Origin: JAYEJB01 sp034716415
GTDB taxonomy: Bacteria > Patescibacteriota > Patescibacteriia > SG8-24
Direction: 5' to 3'
Assembly (NCBI GenBank): GCA_034716415.1
Contig: JAYEJB010000034.1
Location: 1 to 14,313 of the forward strand
Length of the DNA stretch: 14,313 bases
Positions 6,667-12,885 of the stretch are shown piece by piece. Numbering within the stretch: position 1 is the stretch's first letter; every line of letters begins with the position of its first letter. A program made the position numbers and the translations under genes. The notes under the pieces were generated by a model. The model worked only from the letters and a program-made list of their open reading frames with translations, was not told the DNA's origin and did no database searches.

Positions 6667-6679
6667 GGTCATCCTGACC
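6667..6679. promoter_or_regulatory. Small inverted repeat in the PEGA gene leader
   Basis: GGTCA-tcc-TGACC is a perfect 5-bp inverted repeat lying between the proposed promoter and the start codon. It could be a small RNA hairpin or a protein-binding site; nothing decides between these. Confidence 0.4.
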
Positions 6680-6701
6680 TGAATTCGATAAAAAACGCTG
6701 A

Positions 6702-8063
6702 ATGAAGAGAAAAAACAGGACAATTCTCGTGTCCCTGCTGATGATATCATTCATGATCGCGGCTCCTTTGGTGCTGCTTTTCGCGTCAGGCTACAGATAT
6801 AACTGGCGGAAGCACAAGATCGAGAAGACCGGCATCATTCATGTGACCACCGTTCCCGAAGGCGCGGCGGTCACTGTCGACGGCAAAGACGCCAAGGATC
6901 TGACACCTGTATCGATACCGAACCTCATGCCGGAGGAATACCGGGTCGACGTTTCGATGGCGGGTTACATGCACTGGACCAAGAAGCTCAACGTGGAGAG
7001 CGGTAGGACCACTTTCGTAAAAAGTCTGACGCTGCTGCGCGACGAGTTGCCGCAGCTGATCCAGGGAGCGGACATCTCGATCAGCACGTTCAGCAATGAC
7101 GGCACGGCGGTCGCCTATCTCGCCACGGACGAGGAATGGAGTGAGCTGTCGCTCCACGACATCAGGACCCGGGACACACTGCTGCTGGCGCGCTTCGCCA
7201 AAGACAAATATGACGACGTCAAGATATCGCTTTCGGCAGACGGGACGTGTCTGCTGTTCGAAGGATACGATGAATCACTGCGGAGACGGACCCTCGTCAT
7301 CTACCCCGCCGACGTGGCCGGACGCGGCAGGGACGTTGCCCCGAACCTCGGAGGCAGCGCCGGTCTGACCACATCCTGGTCTTTGGGTGGGTCATCCATG
7401 GTCGCCGTGGGTGACGCCGGGGCCTTCACGGTAGACAAGACGCTAGGTACGATAGATCCCCTACCCGCCGGACGATCATACCGGAGCGCGTTCCAGTCCG
7501 CCGAATCCATCTGGCTCGTCAGGGAGGGCAAGGAGACCGATCTCCTGGAAAGAATCCGTCCGGACAGACGCTCCCCCGCGGAGAACTATATCGCACTCCC
7601 CCGCAAGGGTTTCCGGTTCGTCGGCGGCAGTGAAAGATATCTCATATTGACCGACGGACGCGTGGGCGGCGGACTACTGATCGATACGCATACCGGCGGT
7701 CTGCGCGAACTGCCGCACGCGACAGGCGCGGAATGGGAACATCCTGACGGCACGGGACGACTGCTGCTCTGGAGCGATTTCGAGATCTTCACGATCGATC
7801 CGGAGAAACCGGAAGCCTCGCTCATCACAAGAATCGGCAGCGGCATCAACGCGTGTGCCTGGCATCCCGAGGGGACATACGTACTTTATGCGACCGGAGA
7901 CGGGATCACGGCGGTCGAGATGGATAATAGGGACAGACGCAACATACACCAGCTGGTGACTTTCGACATGATCGGATCGATGAAGATCGACCGCGAATCA
8001 GGATTATTGAGGTTCGTGGGTTCCATCGGCAATCAGAAAGGTATTTTTGAAAGACCTCTCTAG
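6702..8063 (+). CDS. Membrane-anchored PEGA-domain beta-propeller protein
   Basis: The first residues are basic (MKRKNR), followed by one hydrophobic helix (about 8-29). The bulk should therefore be exported and tethered by its N-terminus. Residues ~45-115 match a PEGA domain: VTTVPEGAAVTVDGK, then TPVSIPNLMPEEYRVDVSMAGY. The remaining ~330 residues contain recurring beta-rich blocks with S-x-D-G-T or W-x-P-E/D-G-T turns (for example FSNDGTAVAYL, SADGTCLLFEG, WHPEGTYVLYATG), as in TolB/WD40-like propellers. This layout is common in candidate-phyla-radiation genomes and its function is unknown; surface binding or envelope assembly is a guess. It is one of only two plus-strand genes here and has its own promoter-like sequence. 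No Shine-Dalgarno is visible before the ATG. Confidence 0.85.
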   Translation: MKRKNRTILVSLLMISFMIAAPLVLLFASGYRYNWRKHKIEKTGIIHVTTVPEGAAVTVDGKDAKDLTPVSIPNLMPEEYRVDVSMAGYMHWTKKLNVESGRTTFVKSLTLLRDELPQLIQGADISISTFSNDGTAVAYLATDEEWSELSLHDIRTRDTLLLARFAKDKYDDVKISLSADGTCLLFEGYDESLRRRTLVIYPADVAGRGRDVAPNLGGSAGLTTSWSLGGSSMVAVGDAGAFTVDKTLGTIDPLPAGRSYRSAFQSAESIWLVREGKETDLLERIRPDRRSPAENYIALPRKGFRFVGGSERYLILTDGRVGGGLLIDTHTGGLRELPHATGAEWEHPDGTGRLLLWSDFEIFTIDPEKPEASLITRIGSGINACAWHPEGTYVLYATGDGITAVEMDNRDRRNIHQLVTFDMIGSMKIDRESGLLRFVGSIGNQKGIFERPL

Positions 8064-8091
8064 CTGAGGTTCCGCGGAATGACTATGAAGA

Positions 8092-8111
8092 CCCCGGGCT
8101 GAAGCCCGGGG
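8092..8111. repeat. Perfect CCCCGGGC-tgaa-GCCCGGGG hairpin
   Basis: A perfect 8-bp stem with a TGAA loop lies 28 nt after the PEGA stop, between the convergent PEGA and HAD genes. No U-run follows on the plus strand, so it is at best a weak terminator. It may be another copy-type intergenic hairpin. Confidence 0.6.
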
Positions 8112-8129
8112 TATTGTGCGGAAGCGAAG

Positions 8130-8159
8130 AAAAACCGGCTATCCTGCGGATAGACCGGT
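8130..8159 (-). terminator. Rho-independent terminator of the HAD gene
   Basis: On the minus strand ACCGG-t-CTATCC pairs with GGATAG-CCGGT around a gca loop (8159-8134), followed by a run of Us (8134-8130). It lies just after the HAD stop at 8173. Confidence 0.85.
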
Positions 8160-8172
8160 GTTTGATTCGAAC

Positions 8173-8979
8173 CTAGGCCGTGGCCTGTTGTTTGGCGCTG
8201 TCGCGCCCGGCCTTCGCCCGCTTCTTCTTGGCGGGCTTCCGCTTTCGACCGACGATCTTCCGGATATGCTCCGGCAGTTCCATGATGGACGTCAGCTCCG
8301 TCACCTTGGACATGTCGACTTCGGCGTCGTCCCATTGCCAATGGCCGTGCGTGGGGACCCAGACGGCGTGCACGCCGGCCCTCAGAGCGGGCTCGATGTC
8401 GGCCCTCAACGAGTCGCCGGCCATGAACACGTGCTTGGCACCCGACTCCGCCAGGCCCTTCAGCACCGGCTGCTTGTCCATGTCCACGATATGGATGTGC
8501 TCTCCGAAGAAAGACTCCAGGCCGCTTTGCCTGATCTTGTGCCTCTGCTGGGCCACGTCGCCGGCAGTGACGAGATGGAGCCCGTAGCCGGCGGCTTGCA
8601 GGACCCGCAAGGTCTCGATCGCTTCAGGTGAAGCGCGGAACGGACCATGATTGAACTTCTTCGCGGCGTTCCTGACCTTCCCGGCGACGTCGGAGTCGAA
8701 CTCGACACCCTTCTCCCTGCAGATCTCCCTGTAGGTATCCACCCAGCTCTGCGGGAACCTGTGCGGAGAGAACCCGAGCTCTTCCATGAGCTTTTTGTCG
8801 ATTCCCTGGTTGCGTCGGAACAGGTCGTCCATGAGCTGTTCGGGATCGTAGGGTGCCCGACCGGCGAGCGCCCTGACGATGATAGCCGCGCATTTGAGCT
8901 TGGCCTCGGTGTACCTCCATCTGGTGTAGATGATGAAATCATCAAGGTCACAGGCTACGATCACTTGTTGGACGGTCAT
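8173..8979 (-). CDS. HAD-superfamily hydrolase with basic C-terminal tail
   Basis: The 268-residue protein carries HAD motif I, Asp11-Leu-Asp13 in VACDLDDF; motif II, Thr138 in HLVTAGD; and motif III/IV, AGDSLRADIEPALRAGV (187-203), with Asp189 and Asp194. An alpha-helical cap lies between motifs I and II, as in the phosphoglycolate-phosphatase-like subfamily. The substrate is unknown; a soluble phosphatase is most likely. The last ~25 residues (from GRKRKP) are rich in lysine, arginine and alanine. The ATG at 8979 is chosen because GGAGGT (8991-8986) lies six bases upstream; an in-frame ATG at 9006 has no such signal. It lies downstream of rmlA in the same direction, separated by 132 nt holding a 20-bp palindrome. 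Confidence 0.85.
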   Translation of the reverse strand: MTVQQVIVACDLDDFIIYTRWRYTEAKLKCAAIIVRALAGRAPYDPEQLMDDLFRRNQGIDKKLMEELGFSPHRFPQSWVDTYREICREKGVEFDSDVAGKVRNAAKKFNHGPFRASPEAIETLRVLQAAGYGLHLVTAGDVAQQRHKIRQSGLESFFGEHIHIVDMDKQPVLKGLAESGAKHVFMAGDSLRADIEPALRAGVHAVWVPTHGHWQWDDAEVDMSKVTELTSIMELPEHIRKIVGRKRKPAKKKRAKAGRDSAKQQATA

Positions 8980-8985
8980 TGGATT

Positions 8986-8991
8986 ACCTCC
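8986..8991 (-). promoter_or_regulatory. Strong Shine-Dalgarno that fixes the HAD start
   Basis: On the minus strand GGAGGT is followed by six bases and ATG at 8979. Several other starts in the window have no such motif, so this is informative. Confidence 0.85.
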
Positions 8992-9044
8992 ATTCGCCCT
9001 TGACATTCGTCAATGCATTTTTCAAAGAGACTCACTGGCAGAAC

Positions 9045-9078
9045 GGCCCCTGCCTGCCGGCAGGCAGGCGCTAGGGCC
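9045..9078. repeat. 20-bp perfect palindrome with outer inverted arms
   Basis: cctgcctgccggcaggcagg (9049-9068) is a perfect palindrome. GGCCC (9045-9049) and GGGCC (9074-9078) form a partly overlapping outer inverted pair. It lies between rmlA and the HAD gene. There is no U-tract. It could extrude a cruciform or be a repeat-family member. Confidence 0.75.
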
Positions 9079-9111
9079 ACTGCCCCCCTTACTCGCTTAT
9101 CATGAACGCTC

Positions 9112-10188
9112 CTAAAGTTCAACTATCGAGTTGTCACCGACTATGAGCCGATGCCCAGCCGGCAATGTCGCCGAGGCCGATACTAAAGTGGCGTTCCTGC
9201 CGATAAGTCCGTCTATTATCCTCCGCGAACAGTCCACCTTCACTCCGTCGAACAGCACCGAGTGCTCGATTTCGGTCCTGCGGATCGATGCGTTGTCGCC
9301 GATTGAGGTGTACGGTCCGATGTAGCTACTCTCGATAGTGCAGTTCTCGCCGATCACGACCGGACCGCGTATCAGTGTCCGGCCGGCGACCACGGTCCCC
9401 TTTCCGATCTTCACGCGACCGTGGATCATGACGTCCTGACCGACCTTGCCCTCTATGATCGCTTCTTCCCTGGTCATCTCCGCCAACAGCAACTGGTTGC
9501 CCTCAAGCAGGTCTTCCGGTTTGCCGGTATCCTTCCACCAGCCGGTGATCTCTTCGTAACCGACGTCGTAACCGTTCTCGATGAGCCAGGTATGTACGTC
9601 GGATATCTCATACTCGCCGCGCGCCGAGGGCTGGATGGAGTCGACCGCCTTGTGCACGTTCTTGTCGTAGACGTAGATGCCGGTCACGGCATAGTTGCTC
9701 TTCGGATTTTCCGGCTTCTCGTCGACGCGCACGATCTTCCCGTCTTTGATCTCCGGCACTCCGAACCTCTGCGGATCGCGCACCTCGGACAATGCCAACA
9801 GACCGCTAGGCTTCTCATTGCGGAACTTATCGACAAAATGCGTGATGCTTCCGAGGATGATGTTGTCACCGAGATAGAATATAAAATCCTCGTCCCCAAG
9901 GAATGGCCGAGCTACCTTCAGGATGTGCGCCAACCCCTTAGGTCCTCCGACCTGCTCGATATATGTGATGTTCACACCCCAACGAGAGCCGTCACCGACG
10001 ACTTTCTGCATCTCCAGCTCCCCCGGATTGACGTTGATGCCGATTTCCTTGATTCCGGCCTCATGAATCTTCTCGATCGCGTTGAATATCATCGGCTTAT
10101 TGGCCAACGGGATGAGGTGCTTATTGAGCGTCCATGTTATCGGGCGCAGACGCGTGGCATGCCCCCCTGCTGTAATGAGTGCTTTCAT
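9112..10188 (-). CDS. rmlA: Glucose-1-phosphate thymidylyltransferase, long form
   Basis: RmlA joins glucose-1-phosphate and dTTP to give dTDP-glucose, the first step toward dTDP-rhamnose. With the ATG at 10188 it has 358 residues. The N-terminal nucleotidyltransferase domain (1-240) has GGHATRLRPIT (8-18), KHLIPLANKPM (23-33), the metal-site GDN (108-110), EKP (157-159) and GWWKDTGKPEDLLEGN (216-231). The C-terminal ~115 residues are isoleucine/valine/glycine hexapeptide repeats of a left-handed beta-helix. The domain pair is that of the 'long' RmlA subfamily, found in archaea and many bacteria, which lacks the typical enteric end. Translation could begin at a TTG at 10206, but AAGGTG (10201-10196) lies seven bases before the ATG and the family starts at MKALITAGG. 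It is separated from rmlB-rmlD by a Nudix gene. Confidence 0.93.
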   Translation of the reverse strand: MKALITAGGHATRLRPITWTLNKHLIPLANKPMIFNAIEKIHEAGIKEIGINVNPGELEMQKVVGDGSRWGVNITYIEQVGGPKGLAHILKVARPFLGDEDFIFYLGDNIILGSITHFVDKFRNEKPSGLLALSEVRDPQRFGVPEIKDGKIVRVDEKPENPKSNYAVTGIYVYDKNVHKAVDSIQPSARGEYEISDVHTWLIENGYDVGYEEITGWWKDTGKPEDLLEGNQLLLAEMTREEAIIEGKVGQDVMIHGRVKIGKGTVVAGRTLIRGPVVIGENCTIESSYIGPYTSIGDNASIRRTEIEHSVLFDGVKVDCSRRIIDGLIGRNATLVSASATLPAGHRLIVGDNSIVEL

Positions 10189-10195
10189 ACTTTTG

Positions 10196-10201
10196 CACCT
10201 T
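10196..10201 (-). promoter_or_regulatory. Shine-Dalgarno that fixes the rmlA start
   Basis: AAGGTG on the minus strand lies seven bases upstream of the ATG at 10188, favouring it over an in-frame TTG at 10206. Confidence 0.65.
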
Positions 10202-10250
10202 ACCAACCAGCCGGATTAATGCAAAGGGATGTTTCCGATACCAGAAATTA

Positions 10251-10293
10251 GGCTTAAATAAGCCAAAAAGTTATCCACAATATTAAAAAGTTA
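10251..10293. promoter_or_regulatory. AT-rich region with a perfect DnaA-box match and palindrome
   Basis: ttatccaca (10271-10279) matches the DnaA-box consensus TTATNCACA exactly. It lies inside the first of two aaaaagtta direct repeats placed 20 bases apart (10265-10273, 10285-10293). A palindrome, ggctta-aa-taagcc, occupies 10251-10264. The region is upstream of rmlA on the minus strand, so it may equally be a transcription-control region. Only one box was seen. Confidence 0.45.
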
Positions 10294-10310
10294 GAAAGAT
10301 AGAAAGTGAG

Positions 10311-10328
10311 ATATATATATATATATAT
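10311..10328. repeat. (AT)9 microsatellite
   Basis: Nine exact AT dinucleotides follow the two agaaag(a/t)-type words at 10293-10307. It is the most easily melted stretch in the window. Confidence 0.9.
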
Positions 10329-10333
10329 AGGAG

Positions 10334-10350
10334 TCCGGCCTGTGGCCGGA
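10334..10350. repeat. TCCGGC-ctgtg-GCCGGA hairpin
   Basis: A perfect 6-bp stem with a 5-nt loop differs from 5278-5294 at a single base in the loop. It sits between the (AT)9 run and the terminator of the neighbouring Nudix gene. It shares the TCCGGC/GCCGGA arms with a module at 230-245. Confidence 0.65.
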
Positions 10351-10361
10351 TACTTATTCAG

Positions 10362-10387
10362 AAAAAAACCGCCCCGTAATGGGGCGG
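10362..10387 (-). terminator. Rho-independent terminator of the second Nudix gene
   Basis: On the minus strand CCGCCCC-attac-GGGGCGG (10387-10369) is a perfect 7-bp stem, followed by seven Us (10368-10362). It begins ten bases after the Nudix stop codon. Confidence 0.93.
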
Positions 10388-10397
10388 ATTCATCGAT

Positions 10398-11123
10398 CTA
10401 AAAGTGAACTCCGGCGAGGGCCAGGGCGGAAAGCGTCAATCCGTCCTGCAGCTCTCCCCGGTCAGCCATCCGGCGCAGCTCGCGCGGCGAGAACAACTTG
10501 GTCTGCCCCAGCATCTCCGTATGCTCGGGCTGGTTCTCGCCTCGATGGACGATATCAGCGGCAACCACGTACTGCGAATGCGGAAAGAACGTCGGGTTGG
10601 TGTTGGTCATCCCGCAGATGCGCGGATTCTCGATGGTGAATCCGGACTCTTCCATCGCTTCGGCCTTGGCGGTCTCGATGACGAACCGTTCGAGGTCGGT
10701 CTCCGGAGTGACGTTCGTCAGACCGCGCGGCAGTTCCCACTGCCACAGACCGAGACTCTCGGCGAGCTCACCCCAGCGTTCTTCCTCGTCGAGGCGTCTG
10801 ATGTAATCCACCCCGGCATCCATGATGCGCCGGCCGATGAAGCGGAAGTTCCGCATCAGACCGACCCGATCGTCGACACGGCAGACCACGATGGATCCGG
10901 CGTTCTCCACGATGACCGGCTGGTCGTACAGGTCCTTCATCTCCCCTTCGATGAGTTTGCGGACCACGACCCGCAACATCGCGAAACCGCGCTTGTTGAC
11001 GAGAGAGCCTTCGCCCTCCGTGCCAGGCATCCAGCCGATCACCGGACCTTCGAGATCCGCACTGCCGAGAAGCCGCAGCTGTCCCGGTCGCTCCACCTCT
11101 TGCGCCCTATCTCTTTCGCCCAT
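10398..11123 (-). CDS. Divergent Nudix hydrolase, ADP-ribose-pyrophosphatase-like
   Basis: The protein has 241 residues. The central block WELPRGLTN (128-136) followed by TAKAEAMEESGF (151-162) fits the layout of Nudix enzymes of the ADP-ribose pyrophosphatase type. Compared with the canonical box, the conserved Arg before the first glutamate is Ala154, and the gap after the first Gly134 appears longer than usual. The metal-ligand glutamates 155, 158 and 159 are kept. The first ~65 residues are not recognised. Substrate is unknown; catalytic activity is plausible but not assured. The ATG at 11123 has AAGGAG seven bases upstream. Its own terminator and the repeat element upstream suggest a single-gene unit between the rml genes, so a link to sugar nucleotides is only positional. 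Confidence 0.78.
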   Translation of the reverse strand: MGERDRAQEVERPGQLRLLGSADLEGPVIGWMPGTEGEGSLVNKRGFAMLRVVVRKLIEGEMKDLYDQPVIVENAGSIVVCRVDDRVGLMRNFRFIGRRIMDAGVDYIRRLDEEERWGELAESLGLWQWELPRGLTNVTPETDLERFVIETAKAEAMEESGFTIENPRICGMTNTNPTFFPHSQYVVAADIVHRGENQPEHTEMLGQTKLFSPRELRRMADRGELQDGLTLSALALAGVHF

Positions 11124-11130
11124 GACCTTT

Positions 11131-11147
11131 CTCCTTTTCTGAAAAGG
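11131..11147 (-). promoter_or_regulatory. Shine-Dalgarno of the second Nudix gene inside a small hairpin
   Basis: AAGGAG (11136-11131 on the minus strand) is seven bases from the ATG. CCTTTT-cag-AAAAGG (11147-11133) can fold into a 6-bp stem that covers four bases of it. This could lower translation when folded; it is a weak stem and a tentative reading. Confidence 0.45.
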
Positions 11148-11160
11148 GCTGTTAGGAAAA

Positions 11161-11319
11161 GCGGGGATGGCGGGGATAGAAATGAAAGACCGTGCTGCGC
11201 ACGGTCTTTCATTTCTATATCTTTTATATATCTCTCCCCCGCTAGCGACCGAAGGTCGTGGTCCCCGCTAGTTCGGCGCCGTGCCCGGCGAATGCCGGGG
11301 ATGCCGAACGATCCCCGCT
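11161..11319 (+). repeat. Modular hairpin repeat element, copy 2
   Basis: This has the same layout and orientation as 82-276. Two gcggggat(g/a) units (11161-11178) lead into the 19-bp stem (11176-11194 with 11200-11218). A further C-G pair (11195/11199) closes a tgc loop, where copy 1 has a C-A mismatch. The AT-rich spacer differs at one visible position. Two right-hand modules follow instead of four: CGACC-gaa-GGTCG (11246-11258), identical to one in copy 1, and a larger TTCGGC (11272-11277)/GCCGAA (11303-11308) stem. The latter encloses CCCGGC-gaat-GCCGGG (11284-11299). It ends in ccccgct and lies between the HAD stop and the Nudix start. Strand is by convention. Confidence 0.8.
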
Positions 11320-11332
11320 TTTTCCACCCCCC

Positions 11333-11953
11333 TCAACCAACCCCATTCACCTTCAAGAACTCTCTCAAGTCGCCAAACTCCTTATAATGGTGCGTCATGA
11401 CACCCAACGCTTCGGCGGGCGGCAAATGATCGGCCTTATCGTCGATGAAGACCGCCTCATTCGGACGGACACCGGATACCTCCAGCGCTTTCCTGATCAT
11501 ATGTTCGGACGGTTTCACTTCCCGTTCGATATAGGACAGCACCGCGTTGTCGAAGAGGTCCATGACACCCAACTTCTGAAGCTCCCAATGGCGCATCTCC
11601 TCCACGTCCGAGACCGCAGTAATCGACACGCCCCGGTTCCGCAGCTTCTTCCAGAGATTCACCACATCATCGTTCAGCGTGAATATCTGTCGGAACGCCA
11701 GATCGAATTCCTCATCACTGCAACGCCCGACACAGCCGACCTTGTTCATCGCGACGCGACGAAACGTTTCCGTATCTAAATCACCCCGGCAATAATCCCA
11801 GGCCAGTCCGTTGTCCGCCTTGCTGAACAGCACGCGGCGGACCTCCTCGGGCGGCAGGCTGCAATACGGCGCGAGCGCCTCTACCGTACGTCCGTTGTCG
11901 TAGTAGACGACGACGTCGCCGATGTCCGATAGGACGACCTTCCGCGCCCCCAT
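11333..11953 (-). CDS. HAD-superfamily hydrolase, YihX-like
   Basis: The 206-residue protein has motif I SDIGDVVV (Asp10 nucleophile; Gly12 replaces the usual second Asp), motif II VSD (Ser115-Asp116), motif III Lys147-Pro148 in EREVKPSEH, and motif IV FIDDKADH (Asp171/172). A Gly at the second Asp position is typical of the branch containing E. coli YihX, a glucose-1-phosphatase, and the cap layout (RGDLDTETF near 56-64) also resembles it. I infer, without proof, that it may hydrolyse glucose-1-phosphate or another sugar phosphate in the cytoplasm, which would compete with RmlA. Other members of this branch have different substrates. It starts one base after the rmlD stop, so it is translationally coupled and the third gene of the rmlB-rmlD operon. 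Confidence 0.85.
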   Translation of the reverse strand: MGARKVVLSDIGDVVVYYDNGRTVEALAPYCSLPPEEVRRVLFSKADNGLAWDYCRGDLDTETFRRVAMNKVGCVGRCSDEEFDLAFRQIFTLNDDVVNLWKKLRNRGVSITAVSDVEEMRHWELQKLGVMDLFDNAVLSYIEREVKPSEHMIRKALEVSGVRPNEAVFIDDKADHLPPAEALGVMTHHYKEFGDLREFLKVNGVG

Positions 11954-11954
11954 A

Positions 11955-12875
11955 CTATGACACCAGGGCGAGTTTTTCCTTGGTCTCCTCTTCGGTCTTT
12001 TTCATCACTTCGCCGCCGGACGCGCGGCCGAGATTCTCGTTGAGCTTCGTGACCACTTCCGGCAGACGCTCATCGACCGAGCGCAGGACGATACCGTATT
12101 CCTCGAGTCGATCGGTCGCAAGCACCGCGTCGATGCGTCTCGCGAGCGTCATCGAATTCAGTTCGTCCTTGCTGATCCTCTCGATCTCCATGTCCGGTTT
12201 GATGAGCTCCTTCAGGGATTGCGCGATGCGATACGGTGAAGTCACACCCGGATTCACGATGTTGATGAGACCGTCCGCGTCCTGCTCCAGCAGGCTCCAC
12301 GTCGCGTCCATCAGGTCCTCGACCACGGTGCACGAGTTCGGCGTATCGATGAACTTGCTGTAGGTGAGCATCTTCACGAACGCGTTCCTGGGACTCGCCA
12401 TCGAAGACAACAGCTGACGCGGTCGCAGGATGAGCGCCTTCAGACCGCGGCGTGTGGCGCGGTCGTCGATAAGGTTCTCGGCCCAGACCTTGGTCCAGGC
12501 GTAATAGCAGAGCGGATTCGGCGGATCCTCTTCGCTCTTCACGTCATCCGCGCTCACCGATTCCTGCACGCAACCGCTTGAAATATGCAGCAGGTACTTG
12601 CCGGCCTCATCCGTCGCCGCAGCGACGTTGTCGGCGCCGAGCGTGTTAACCTCGAACGTCTCGACCTTGTTCTGCTCGCACCAGTCGATGTTGGTCTTAG
12701 CCGCGCAGTTCACCACCACGTCCGGACAGATATCATTCACTACCTTCCTGACGGCTTCCAGGTCGCGGATATCGACCTTCGGCGTCACCACCTCGACACC
12801 TTTCCCTTCGAAATATTCCTTGTAGAACGTACCGAGCTGTCCCCGGCCGAATATGAGAATCTTTTTCGGATTCAT
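11955..12875 (-). CDS. rmlD: dTDP-4-dehydrorhamnose reductase family protein
   Basis: This 306-residue extended short-chain dehydrogenase has the Rossmann motif GRGQLG (10-15) and NCAAKTNIDWCE (56-67), which matches the RmlD NxAAxTxVDxxE signature. The catalytic Tyr125 and Lys129 lie in YAWTK, with Ser99/Ser100 at the end of the preceding strand. The stretch LINIVNPGVTSPYRIAQSL (203-221) corresponds to the RmlD region that usually reads like YHxAxxGxxSWYEFA. RmlD reduces dTDP-4-dehydro-L-rhamnose to dTDP-L-rhamnose with NADPH. Residues ~285-306 are an extra acidic/lysine-rich tail. It lies 10 nt after rmlB and 1 nt before the HAD gene. No RmlC is visible, so a related dTDP-sugar reductase acting on a different product cannot be excluded. 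Confidence 0.85.
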   Translation of the reverse strand: MNPKKILIFGRGQLGTFYKEYFEGKGVEVVTPKVDIRDLEAVRKVVNDICPDVVVNCAAKTNIDWCEQNKVETFEVNTLGADNVAAATDEAGKYLLHISSGCVQESVSADDVKSEEDPPNPLCYYAWTKVWAENLIDDRATRRGLKALILRPRQLLSSMASPRNAFVKMLTYSKFIDTPNSCTVVEDLMDATWSLLEQDADGLINIVNPGVTSPYRIAQSLKELIKPDMEIERISKDELNSMTLARRIDAVLATDRLEEYGIVLRSVDERLPEVVTKLNENLGRASGGEVMKKTEEETKEKLALVS

Positions 12876-12885
12876 AGCGTTTATG

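Noticed and set aside
9421..10251. Plus-strand open frame across rmlA
   Set aside because: Antisense shadow of rmlA with an arbitrary composition and no start signal.
10251..10330. Chromosomal replication origin
   Set aside because: Only one DnaA box and no origin-type neighbours; kept as a finding, not called as an origin.
10404..11387. Plus-strand open frame across the second Nudix gene and the repeat element
   Set aside because: It runs antisense through a real gene and then through non-coding hairpins.
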